Assembly: GCA_014529385.2 (NCBI GenBank)
Contig: CM043942.1
Coordinates: 37,298,969 to 37,362,968, forward strand
DNA: 64,000 bases
Direction: 5' to 3'
Source of the DNA: Adiantum capillus-veneris
Lineage: Eukaryota; Streptophyta; Polypodiopsida; Polypodiales; Pteridaceae
The notes below the pieces were generated by a model, which saw only the letters and a program-made list of their open reading frames with translations, was not told the DNA's origin and searched no databases. Made by a program: the position numbers and the translations under genes. Shown here in pieces: positions 47,189-58,340 of the stretch. The first letter of the stretch is position 1, and the number at the start of each line of letters is the position of its first letter.

Positions 47189-47779
47189 CTATATTTCAAT
47201 GGATTTGTTTGCATCATGGACGTCTGCAAAATTGGTAAGACGAAGACTTTGGAGTCTAGTCTTCGTAGGATTATGTAACCCTGACACGAATCGAGTTACT
47301 TTGACCTCTTGAGTCGTCCCTGTTGGAGCATACTTGACAAGGGTTAAGAAATGTTGATAGTATGATTTTAAATCTTTGGTTCCTTGAGTGCAGTCAAGAA
47401 ACTCATTCATACGTTCTGAATGATAAACTTTGTTCTGATAGCTCTTCTTGAGCTGGGTTTTAAGGTAATCCCAAGTTGCAGCATCAGGATCAACATTGTT
47501 TTCCATGCAATGGTCTCTCCACAAATGCTTGGCTGTTTACTCTAGTTTGAACTTAGCAATGATAGCTTTGTTTACTCCTAACGAGTGGGCCAAATCAAAA
47601 TAGTCATCCATGCGCTCAATCCAATCTTCAAGAACTTTGCCTATATCTTTGCCTTTCCCGCTAAAATTCACAAGCTAAGACTTGTGAAGCATAAAATCGA
47701 TGTCTCTATCAATGATGGTGTGTTGAGGAACAATAGGCACATTTACGTTAACAGCAGCCATATTTTCTATAGGAGGCAT
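47189..47779 (-). pseudogene. TE-H gag
   Basis: From ATG 47779 the frame reads VNVNVPIVPQHTIIDRDIDF, TAG, then DIGKVLEDWIERMDDYFDLA, TAA, then the 47524-47189 capsid part (ATWDYLKTQLKKSYQ, LKSYYQHFLTLVKYAP, RFVSGLHNPTKTRLQSL). Apart from two stops the gag pattern is complete. The adjoining text at 47790-47830 may hold a primer site, but none is convincing. Confidence 0.75.
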
Positions 47780-47845
47780 GGTAACTTACTGCACCATATC
47801 AACCAAGGTCACACTTAGTAAAATATTCTAATCCGCTCGAAGTTC

Positions 47846-48880
47846 TTAAATCAAATAGAATAGATAGTTGAAGATAAGATGAGAGAGAAATAGGAGAAAG
47901 AATAACGAATGAATTAATCCAATTTCTATATCACAAAAAATTGGGTTTTCAAAAAGTCTATAGGTGTCTTGAAAGCTCCTAATAAATCCTAACGGCTCTG
48001 ACATAATACACTCGGTAATATCCATTGTGACAACCGTCCACCAATGGAGCATAGTTGTCCCATTCCTTGAGTATATCGGATGGGTGATCCTAATAATTCT
48101 TTTTTGTCTTTGGTTGGAACATTTCTTCATTGGCGTTTGAGTCAACCATTGCTGAGTAAGAGATTTGTTCATTACAGGTACCCCCATTTCGGTGTGAACA
48201 ATGGCCTTCTTGTACCCAAAGTAGTCATTGAAGTAAGCAGATTCTTTTGGAAACACATCCAGTGTGTCCCATCCAACTGAGCTGTGTATATTTGCACAAT
48301 TTGCAAGGCACTGAGGTATGTTGTAGGCATTGCATAAAACTTTCACATGGCGAGGATTGTAGATTATCGACTTTCCAAATAAGTCAAAGAACAACTTCCA
48401 AGGTATCGGGTTAAAGGAATGTCGGTCGTTGTTCTCGCATTGACGTACCCATACATTAAATATAACAATGTCAAAGCATTCCATAGCCATTAATAAAGAA
48501 GTATGTTTCTGGCCATCCATGTTTGCTTTGTCGGTCTTAGGGTAAGTTCATAAGCATTTATGTACAATATTTGATCAGTAACAACAATCGTTCCCAACTT
48601 GGATTATATCCACTTGATACTCCGAACAAGAGAGGGTTTATGCTCGGGTGGTCTAAACTCGGGGTTCCCTGCATCATAATGATAACAAGCTCGGAAAGTA
48701 TTAGGTACAATAAAATCCGTAGACATCAACCTTTTCTTTTCTTCCCCATTATGTGTGGTAGTGACAAGCCTTTGCACTTCCACTCCAGTTTGGAAATGCT
48801 CCTCCACCATAATGTGGGAGAGTATATCCACCCATATCCCTCAAGGTAAGATGTCAATCATCTACACACACACACCCATC
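47846..48880 (-). pseudogene. Unrecognised protein P2, paralog of P1
   Basis: It begins after TGTGTGTAG with ATGATTGACATCTTACC (about 48854), in a frame with HIMVEEHFQTGVEVQRL and FIVPNTFRACYHYD. After a stop at 48604 it continues with TDQILYINAYEL and then, shifted, with CFDIVIFNVWV, WKLFFDLFGKSIIYNPRHVK and YNIPQCLANCANIH. The same landmarks in the same order occur in P1: VPNT, LYxN, VIxxVW, G-x-x-x-x-YNP-x-x-V and Y-x-x-P-x-C. C-terminal residues from about 47950 are hydrophobic and may be non-coding. I recognise no family; host, transposon or viral origin all remain possible. Confidence 0.5.
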
Positions 48881-49004
48881 ACTCAAATTAGTTAGAATGA
48901 TAAAACCAAGATTCAAAGTGAAATATCATATCATCAAAACAATATGTTTTATATCAAAGACAAATTTTTATAACTGTAGAAGATTAAAAAGGTATATAGT
49001 GTTT

Positions 49005-49850
49005 CTAAGGAGATACATAAATATGAAAGGGTCCAATGAACCAATTCTTGGTTCCTACAACCGCGGTTTTACCCCTATATTTGTTCACATCTTGAGTATC
49101 AAAGTTTAGCACTTCAACTTGTGCATTGAAATCACGTCTTCCTTTTCGTACCATTCCTCTCCTCGTGATACATCCGTGGGTGGTACTCCATTGAAGCATT
49201 TTACATGAGCATGCCGTTCAGTTACATCACCTCTGTAGAAATATCTACTCGACTTCACCGCCATTGGTTGTGCTTGGGCAAAGTCACTAATGCACCTTGG
49301 CTTCTCGTAGTCATCAAAGGTAACAGTAACATTCTGAGGGTTGTATTTGAGAATAGGTCCATAGACTCTATTGAACCAATCCTGGGGTACATAATAGAAT
49401 CGATTGCCGCCATTTGCCTTCTTCCAGACTCTGATTATGACCTTCTCACAAAAGCCGTACCTTTGGTTTAGCATAAGGGCCTTCTTACTAAGTATGAGTT
49501 CTCGACTTGGTATGTCCAAAAGAGAACATAGGTTAAGGTAAAGAACACATCCTTGTAGTTTAACGTCACCTTCTTGGATCTTTTCCTTTACCCAAAGCTG
49601 TGGGTTGGTCATAAACCTATCAGACACTTGTGTTCGTTGTTCAGGCTGAGCTTCAACATTAACTTCCATGCTACATAAGTGTTCGGTACAAACTAGTCTC
49701 TAGTCCCCTTTGAAACTCGAACCACTTCAATTCCCCAATGGAGACTGAATCCAACAACATAATTGAAAAAGACCCTTTGTGAAAAAGTCACTCGGGAGTT
49801 CATCTAGACAATTAAGAAGATCCATCTAAAACAAGACAAGGAGAGAGAAA
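49005..49850 (-). pseudogene. Unrecognised protein P1
   Basis: It starts near ATG 49841 (MDLLNCLDELPSDFF) just after a TTGTTTTAG, which could be a splice acceptor. After a shift it reads WGIEVVRVSKGTRD and FVPNTYVA. The long frame 49669-49106 (187 residues) carries GCVLYLNLCSLL, FCEKVIIRVWKKANGG, YYVPQDWFNRVYGPILKYNP and YEKPRCISDFAQAQP. The end is in the 49199-49005 frame (KTAVVGTKNWFIGPFHIYVSP, then TAA). No signal peptide, repeats or catalytic signature are evident. P2 lies about 130 bases downstream in the same direction. Confidence 0.5.
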
Positions 49851-49930
49851 CTTAGTACACAAGTGAACCAAAACTGAGTCTATGCTTCTTTTATTCATCA
49901 AAATTTGTTTTTTATGACTTTTCTACAATA

Positions 49931-50279
49931 TTATGGGGGTCTTGGAGCTAATTCCCTAAATATTATTTTAACTCTCATGACAGGGTATTCTCTTAGACCT
50001 CCCACGCGACAACGTGGTATGTAGTTATCTTCTAGTTTTTCTTTCCCTATGACAGTTGCAAGAGCTTCAAACCTCTTAGCAGCTTCAACAATCCTTAACA
50101 TTTGGGAGCGCATTGCCAAGTAGTAGAACATGTCTTCTAGCCTAACCATATTCTGAGTTGAAATAGCCTGAGGTTAGCATACCAATCTCTTGGACTATCA
50201 TCAATATAGATGAAGAATTGACGGAAGGGCTCTTGGTGATGGGTAAGGTAATTACGGTGAACGCTCTTCCAGGCAACCA
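49931..50279 (-). pseudogene. Unrecognised frame upstream of P1, cut by the TE-H LTR
   Basis: From the LTR edge the minus strand reads WKSVHRNYLTHHQEPFRQFF and DDSPRDWYANLRLFQ, then after a one-base shift MVRLEDMFYYLAMRSQMLRI and GLREYPVMRVKIIFRELAPR to TAA 49931. It is the C-terminal part of a gene in the same direction as P1 and P2. The N-terminal part is missing at the LTR boundary. No family recognised. Confidence 0.45.
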
Positions 50280-52415
50280 TGTATTGATGCAATGACAAAA
50301 TCTGGGTATACCATAATATCAAAAAGTTTATGACAAAATAACTAGCAGAGTAGCAGACCCTGTGTAAGGATCGATCGGTCCACCTATCCACATCCGCTCT
50401 ACTACAGACAGAGAGAATTTCACTTTGCCGGGAGTGAGCCATAACACCTCCAACCTACATGAGCCAGACATAAGTTGAGACGCCTTTGCCTCCCTCCATA
50501 AACCTGAGCTCTGAAGGATCCCAAGTACTAGTAGGTGGTAGAGTATCAACACCAACCATACCAGTTTATGCGCCACGTCTCTTCCATGCCCAGCACCGGG
50601 TGTTTAGGAAAATCCAAGGTAAAATCCCCAACACGTTAGCCGTGTAAGTCATTCAACCCCCGACACACTAACCGTGTAGGTGAGCCTAACCAAAAGAAGA
50701 AGACCTAGGCAACACCCCCGATCCAGCAAAGCCTGAGGTCAACGATCCTTTAGTCTAAGGCTAAGCGATGTAGGTATCCTAGTCTTGTAGCGACGTTGCC
50801 ATGAGAAACATAACACATGAGTCCAATCACAAAAGCACTTCCCATATGCACAAACAATCTTTTCCAAGCAGTTAGACTGTACAAGGTCTCTACCCTTACA
50901 CGTATATCATGAACCATCTAGATCACTTCATGATCCAATCCCAAAAAACATAAACCATAATCCAATCATATCACACGGGTGAGCACTCCACCCAACTTGG
51001 GTGAGGCACGACCAATCCTACATAACCACTTTAGAACATAACATGGCTGCAAAAATTTCGATAGCATAACCATATCCAGAAAAAAAACCATGAGCCACAC
51101 CGACTTCCACCATAAAATCACAACCATAATCCATGAGGGAATCTAAGCCCTTAACCACCAATCATAATCACACTGAACCAACTCCCACACTTGGAGTTTG
51201 ACATAACCCCTGCAATCAATTGGAGTCCATACACATCAGACTCTTAAGACGTGATTCTTTCATGCATAAAAAGAGTCCGACCAACAACTAAGCATGATAT
51301 AAAAATCAGATTTTGACAACATCCAACCATGCAAAGTTGATGCATCACATATGCACTTCACCTCCCTAGCACATAGAGCTAGTTTTTGACCTAGAGAGGT
51401 GGAAAGCAATCATAACCATGCATATGAGGCATCCACATCAATACATAAGTTTTCATACATCATATGATAACATTTCATCACCATAAACATGATGCAGCAT
51501 CGCCAAACTTTAGGTCAACCATAAACTATAACTTCACACATATGCAAAAAACAACTTTTTGACATTTTTGGGAACATACAAAATATGCAAATGGAAGTAT
51601 TTGACCTCAAAACAATGCATCAAGCTCAGCTCCATAATATAAACTAGCACTCTATCACATCACTCCACCCATATGGTACTCACACAACAAACGATAACCC
51701 AAAAAGAAAGCCACTTTAATCATATCTGCCTATGCGGTTCGGGATGTCTAACCATATATCTTCACATAAGTTTATGGGCATCTCATAGCTGAGATCAACT
51801 CACCAAAAGAAACCATAAATCATACATAAACGGCTCGGTTAAATCACAATGTCATATGGTACCCCCCCTAGATAGCACCCCTACAAGTGTAGGTAAAACC
51901 GGTTATGAAACGATTAATAACTCGCATTGCCGAGGTGATAACGAAGAGCTAGATACATTTATCATCAAGTTGCATCAAGCTTTTAAATTGGTTAAGTGGG
52001 TTTGCCCATCCGGTGAATCTATATAGTGGTTCTCCAAGGAGCCCGGAGTCCAAAAATTTGGTTGTGCAGTGGGCAATAACCTGTTTTTTTACCATATCTT
52101 TTAGCTTGTGCGTGATTTTCACATGACACCAAAGAGATAAAATGTTTTAAATGATGTGTTTTATCACTCGCATAAAGAGTTCGGGCTGATTTATAACAAT
52201 TTGTGAGTTATGACCAAAACAATGTCCTACCCCCTTTATGATGTGAAATGAAAAAGCGCTTTTTATGCACGCACGTGATCATAAACGCATCATGTGCATA
52301 AATCCGTGTGTTAAACATGATGAAATAATCATGCGGCAATTTCATACGTACTCGGTTAATCCATACATGTACTCGTATACGCAAAACAATTACCGAGAGG
52401 GTGACTACTCAGAAA

Positions 52416-52476
<61 letters not shown>

Positions 52477-53662
52477 GGCTATGGAGTTTAGAGCTTCTCA
52501 CCGTGATTTACAATTGATTAGGGGCTGTCAAAAGGCTTCTTGCTTTGCCGCAAGAGAGCGATGATGAGAGCTACATAGAGGTATCCGCCATGAGAGCTTC
52601 CGGATAGCGCGTACACCGTGAAACGAGAGAGGAGATAGTAAGCAAGTAGAGAGAGAATATCCTCCTCCTTCTTCTTCTTCCCAAGCGAGAAGAGCTTATG
52701 GAGATGGTGATGAAGAACTTGCACCACTCCGTATAATAGATATGTATAGCCTTGCGATAGTAGACGCAACAGACGACACTGAAAACTAAGCACTAACTGG
52801 CAGTTTATAGGCAAGTGCAGCAGGTCAGAGTGATGCCCAAGCAGAAAACTAGCGCTAGTTTTTGGCCCAAGAATAGCTTCCTGCTTTTGGAAACTTTGCT
52901 AAAAACATGCCTTTGCTTTTGGTGGTCAACTTTGCCACTTACCATTCAATTTTTACAGCAAAATTGGCCAATTGAACAGTATCCGGCCAACTAATGGAAA
53001 CCGTAGCTAGACTATGTCTCACTGTAATGTCCCGACATAATTATGACTTTCCCGTACTACCCAAACGTATTTAAAGTACCGCTTTTTATAAAAATAAATC
53101 TCGTAAAAATCTCGTTTGGTCTCGTTTTTGCTCAAGGTGATCATTTTTAAATCCGACGGAGACTGAAATTAATATTTTTACGTTTACGTGATCATAAAAA
53201 GCACATTGCTTTTCAAAAACGCCGAAAAGCACGAAAAGCTAAAAATAACGTAAAAAGCACGCCAAAAAATAAAATAAAATAAAAATTGAACCACGGGGTT
53301 TCCTCGTCCATTGGAATAAGAAAGCGGACTCGCTTTTCACTAAAAGCTCTAAAAATCATGAAAAGCTAAAAATAGTGTGAAAAGCACTCAAAAAATAGAT
53401 TTTTACAAAAATTGAGCCATAGCTTTCTCGGAACACGTAGAGCAAGGATCCAACCTTGCTTTTTCCAAAAAAGCATGAAAAAGCTAAAAATAACGGATTT
53501 TTCCAAACTTGAACCAAAGATCTGTTTAACCTACTGGAACATGGAAACGGCTTTGCTTTTGACTTTAGAATCTTCCAATACTATAAGTCAAAATTTGGTA
53601 AAACATATATTGAAAACTATTTTTCTTATTTTTAAAGAGACCCAAAATTTGGGGATCTTACA
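50280..53662 (-). mobile_element. Right LTR copy of TE-H family
   Basis: 3383 bp, aligned along its length with the split left copy. It contains an uninterrupted version of the TE-G insertion site (about 51950). On the minus strand it runs from TGTAAGATCC to AATACA. A (GA)n tract is at 52419-52471. Near 53190-53500 imperfect ~130-bp units share AAAAGCACGAAAAGCTAAAA. I see no 5-bp duplication matching the outer flank of the left copy (AACCA against GAAGC), so pairing as one element is not proven. Confidence 0.7.
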
Positions 53663-55320
53663 GAAGCTCAAGCCAACTGGAATGCAATTCACAATGTGTT
53701 CAATGGTGGGAAAGACATTGTTTAACAACATCAAGAGCGATCTTGCATTTTTCATTGGAAACAAAGCATGGTGGCGCACACAATAAATTACATTGTTTCT
53801 TCATCTCAACAAACTCACAAAGATATGTGCAAAAAGTGACGTTTAGTCCCCTCTAGAGAGGCATCAATAGCAAAGTCTCGTCTCCTTCGACCATGGTGGC
53901 GCGATGGACATTGCATGGACAAGAACATCCTGGCAATGGAATCTTGGTTGAGTGGGTGGGAGGTGAGTATTGCACATTGGGAGAGCTTCATGATAGCGGT
54001 ACAGAGAAGTAGTGATGGAGCAAACACTCCAAGAACCAACTTGGCTGAGAGTAAGGATGGGAGTTAGCTTACAGGCGAGGGATTCAAAAAAAAAATCTCA
54101 TTGTATGATACATGTACTTCAAATATGGAAAATGCAATACTGTAAAGCACAAAGGTAGTTTCTTGCTCTCAAGGTAAACATATTGGAAAGGGCCCTTCAT
54201 TAGAGAGACTCAAGGAGAGAGTTTCCTCTACTCCAGTGCAAGTGATAAGAGTATTAAATGAAGCTACATCTAGAACACCCATGTATAAAACACGCCTCTT
54301 CAAGAAGACAAAGAAACCGTTCAACAGAAGTGAGGGCCATCAATTCTGAGGATGAATCCATACAAAGACCAGAGTACAATGCAAAAATACGTGATTGTAC
54401 ATCACGTGGAAGGCCCAAGAAGATCATTTTCAGGGAGGATTTAAGGATTGTAGATGGGAGTGAGAATTCTAAAGACAACGCAAAGGTTTGTGTTTTGGAA
54501 TGAAAGGTTGATGAAGCTATGTGGGCATTAGACGAACTCCTCTTGGTAGCCATGTAACATATAGTGGCACAAAGATGTAAACAAAATATAGTGGCATGTA
54601 GTAAAGGGACTCTTGCACCATCTTTTGAGAGATATAGAAAACATCCAAATGGGTCAGGCAATGGTTTTGTCCCAACCATGTTATTCATTGTTATGTGGTG
54701 GATCATAACATAGATCCAAGGCCAGCTCCTCCACCGACAATTTGGCTGGTTCATCTAGGAACAAATCTTACAGATGAAGAAGTTGAGATATTGCTTAAAG
54801 GTGGACTTCAAGTGAAGACAGTTGGAAAAGAACAAATGGGTTCAACTCCAATGCAAACTCCTCCTAGGGTGGAGGTGATTCCCCTTCAACTTCAACAAAA
54901 GCAGGTAGTAATGGTTCAATACTACGAAATGGCATAAGAGTCAAATTTCGTACTTCCATTTCAGAAGAGGCAACAAAGAAAATTGGTTTTGCTCTTGGTT
55001 TAAAGACTAAGGTGATTGAAGAGAAATCCATCATAAACAATGTACATGAAGTCTTCAAGGTGGAGTCTCACACAAGAGACGAACATGTGGGAGTGTATGA
55101 GGTGCACATCAAGGATGAACCCTATTGCACATGCCTTGATTTCATTGAACGTGGAGGCCAATAAAAAATCTTATTTGGCTTGCAAGCACTCGTACTTCAT
55201 TTTCTTGAGAGTGCTTATATCGAGTCAAAATGAAAACATGTTCATACATCAGCCTATGTTAGGCAATGTAGATGTCTACAACTCTCTTAGCCATGAACAC
55301 ACATATCCAACTTAGAGTAA
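53663..55320 (+). pseudogene. SWIM zinc-finger (MULE/FAR1-like) gene remnant, right part
   Basis: The plus strand reads EAQANWNAIHNVFNGGKDIV and, after stops, ESWLSGWEVSIAHWESF. From 54700 it reads WLVHLGTNLTDEEVEILL, then SISEEATKKIGFALGL and VESHTRDEHVGVYEVHIKD. The segment PYCTCLDFIERGG and, after a shift, LACKHSYFIFLRVL form the CxC...CxH pattern of a SWIM zinc finger (about 55125-55205), ending with MFIHQPMLGN. SWIM fingers are typical of MULE transposases and FAR1-type proteins. Many stops make it a pseudogene. Confidence 0.55.
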
Positions 55321-55506
55321 AGTCCCATGAGTGGATAATTTTGTGACACCTTTTTTGCATGTATTGACTCTGGAGAAGGTGGTTTGGATGGTTTTGGTAT
55401 TGGACCACTGGCGAAGATGTTTTGGATTATTTTCGTTTAAAAATCATTTTGTCTCCACTTCTTAACATAACCTTGGAGTTAAATGATTTGGGTGTATACT
55501 TGTCCT

Positions 55507-55551
<45 letters not shown>

Positions 55552-56323
55552 GAGAGAGGGGAGAGTTCAAAACATGAAGCTTTGCCAGGGGGACAGAGGG
55601 AGAGAGAGACCTTTATTGCTCATGGGATCACAATTTTCGATCGAGTTGTGTTAAATATTTGAAAGAGTGTGTATGTGTTTACTTCCCAACCATAGGAGTC
55701 TCTCTATATAGACACGGTGGTTTACATTTGGTTGGTAGCCGAGCATGACCAAGCGTGTGGTGTGCTGGGCTACACACCTGTGTTGCCTGCATCTGGCCTC
55801 CTCAAACCCTGTGTGGACTCCACCCCTCAACTTTGCACACATAGTGTGCCTTGCACACCCATCTGCACATGCCATACACGCTCCATGGTCCCGATGCTAT
55901 ACATGACGTGAAAGAGTGGAAATCTAAGTCAAATTGTTACAATGGTGTGGATTGTAAGCATACTTTTCTAATTGGGGGCAATGTGTAAAGTGCAAACCTT
56001 CAAAATTTTCCCACATTGTGAGACATTGCCCCTGTAGAAAAGCCCCATCTGCTGTGGGGTTTAGTGTACATCATGCAGCACGTGCATTGCATGCCATATT
56101 CCAAACCACTTCTCGATATCTTGTATCCAAGATGAGGTCATTATTGTACTTCAACATGTAGTTTGAACTGCAGTTCTAGGTAGTCCCTACATTTTTACCA
56201 CAATTCTCCATGCCTACAACCGGGAAGTGCACAAAGCGGAAGATCGATCACTACACCTTGACGTTATCGCTTAGAAGACCTTGCTTGGTTTTTTATTTTT
56301 CAAAATATATCAGTGGAGAAGCA
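55321..56323. other. Spacer upstream of the host exon
   Basis: It holds a (TG)n/(GA)n microsatellite at about 55508-55562, a TATATAG at about 55694 and an inverted repeat with 10-bp arms (GGGGCAATGT at 55975-55984, ACATTGCCCC at 56023-56032). No gene is seen. It may contain the promoter of the exon at 56324. Confidence 0.35.
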
Positions 56324-56569
56324 ATGGCGCTTCGGCTAGCCGAGGCTCAACACTTGCGGCTGCACGACGTAGCGTCGCACAAAGGAAGGCCATATTTTCG
56401 TCTCTTATGCCACCGCTATAGTGTGGCTGTGGCAGCCTCGTCCACCATCATCTCTCCTTCTTCTGCAGAAGACGTAGCACCCTTAGAGCAGCTGAAAACC
56501 AGCAGTGTCAAGTACCTTCTTGGCAGGTCGGAAGAACAGCTTACGCAGCTTGCTTTAAGCTACTCCGAG
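56324..56569 (+). CDS. Probable first exon of a plastid-targeted host protein
   Basis: From ATG 56324 an 82-codon stretch is clearly richer in GC than its surroundings. The N-terminus is rich in Ala, Ser, Arg and His without acidic residues in its middle part (RYSVAVAASSTIISPSSAED), like a chloroplast transit peptide. The end, KYLLGRSEEQLTQLALSYSE, resembles the segment preceding the radical-SAM domain of plant RlmN-type rRNA methyltransferases. The reading frame then meets GAG|GTATTC at 56570, a good splice donor. No second exon is found before TE-I. The family assignment is tentative; the exon itself is better supported. Confidence 0.5.
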
Positions 56570-57648
56570 GTATTCATCTTCTCTGATGTTTGTGCCCATC
56601 GGTGTCATACTGGACATTTTGACATTGCAAAGCTTGTGGTCCTCTTTGATGAGGCACTTTGTAGACCATATAGTCGGTGTTTTTCCGCAAGTCCTTAGAT
56701 GACAGTAGTAGCAGTTATGACTGTATAATTCGTGAGCAAAGGAAGGGTAAAGGTATGACGAAAGTATCTGCGTCAGCTTTAATGGTTCTTTTAGTGCTAG
56801 GCTTCATTATGACCGTGTCTACCCTGCATCTCTAGAGTTATGACAGAAACTCAGTATGCAGACCTTTGTGTCGATGTATGCTCCTTTGTGTGTGTGTGGT
56901 GTGGTTGTGTGGGAGCATATATTGGTACCTAGTTCAACACCCACTATTGGGCATTGACGATGTTCGTGGGGATGTCATACTATCTAGTCAATACTATGCA
57001 TGATGGAGCTGACGGTATTATGTCTTGTGTGTGACGACCATGAGTCTATACCATGCAGTTCCCTTTAAAGTTTAGTAACCCCTGGGCTTATCCTAGATTC
57101 ATCTAGATATATGCATCACATGTCAAAGAGGAGAAGACTCGATCAGCTTCACTTTTATCGATGCTCATCGTGAACAAAGTTACAAACCAAAGTTTATTGG
57201 TCCTGGGGGGACTGGTAGCGCCCTAGTATTTCCCAAGGGCTGATCGTAGGAAGTGAGGGCTGTTTTGTGTCCGTGCTCGGCCTATGTGAGGTAGTTTTTT
57301 CATTGCCAGAATGCTTTTGCCATTTTCTTGCCCACCTTGTACTGTTGATGGTGTTATATAGTGTGCCTCCTTTTTTTCTGATGCTTCATGCTTTTGGTTT
57401 CCAGATTTGGCCCCTCTTTTTTGGGTCGTCAGTATTTTTGGGAGGTGAGGAAACCTGCCTGGTCCCCGACATAGGTCGGTTGTATCATTGGTTTCAGTGA
57501 GAGCTAGCATTTCGCGTTCTGTGCCCTCTACTGCCTTGGGCGACCTTTTCTCTTCCAGCGTCTTTGTAGATCGAGGATATCACTGCGACTAGAGTGTTTT
57601 GGAGGTTCCACATTTGGATCCACCATTGGAGACGAGAGGTTGTGTACC
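56570..57648 (+). other. Putative intron or 3' flank of the host exon
   Basis: T-rich sequence without a readable downstream exon. It contains a ~50-bp copy (57063-57112) of a short repeat also inserted in the TE-I integrase. Confidence 0.35.
57063..57112 (+). repeat. Short ~50-bp repeat, copy 1
   Basis: It reads CTTTAAAG ... CTGGGCTTATCCTAGATTCA ... ATATAT and matches the 47-bp insertion at 58625-58671 in the opposite orientation. The flanks show no convincing duplication here. Confidence 0.6.
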
Positions 57649-57678
57649 TGTCACAAAAGATTAAAGCGTAAACTAATT

Positions 57679-57755
<77 letters not shown>

Positions 57756-58328
57756 ATGGGTAAGTGTGCCAATTGACACACTTACTTTATAACTTAAAAA
57801 CCATTCAACTTTTAGCTTTAAAAGTTCACTAGGCACATTATTAAAATGTGCAATCAACTCACAACTGGTCACATGAATGCTACTTATGAAAACATCAGAT
57901 GCTTCCCGGCACAATGCCGTACCGGCACTGCTCCTGCATCACCTGTTCGCACTTGTCCGACCATTTGGCCCGGGCACAAATAATTAAAGTTAGTTTAATT
58001 AGCTTATCCTAAGGCCTCATTAAAAATAATCCCTGCCTTAGGATCACTGTTCTAAGGACCCCATCTCATACTTGCGCTCGCACTAACGCGCATAATTTTC
58101 TGAGCCTAAAATCTGAGGCTACTCTCTACCCCTTTTGAAGGCCCAATTCCCAAATCACTAGGGCTTCAGGGTATTTTTTTTGCTAGGGTCTCCCTGAGGT
58201 GCTCTGGTCCACATTTAGGCGCACCTAAGGCCCTAGAACTACTAGTTCTATTGTGGTGTGCACATAACTATTTAAATAATGATTTTTAGTAAATAAGTTA
58301 ATTATGTAAAAAAACTGACATAGTTACA
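57649..58328 (-). mobile_element. 3' LTR of TE-I
   Basis: On the plus strand it starts TGTCACAAAA and ends ATAGTTACA, like the LTR of TE-J, which starts TGTCACAAAACGGG and ends TTAGCAACA. It is next to the chromodomain end of TE-I pol, separated by a polypurine-like AACCAAGAGGGA (minus strand). It carries a 69-bp (GA)n tract at 57682-57750 near its 3' end in the sense direction. Confidence 0.75.
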
Positions 58329-58340
58329 TCCCTCTTGGTT

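Noticed and set aside
47846-49850. P1/P2 as known coat or movement proteins of an endogenous virus
   Set aside because: The tandem arrangement suggested it, but I recognise no signature of any virus family, so the origin is left open.
54254-54754. 166-codon minus-strand frame
   Set aside because: It lies opposite the plus-strand SWIM-type remnant and shows no family features of its own.
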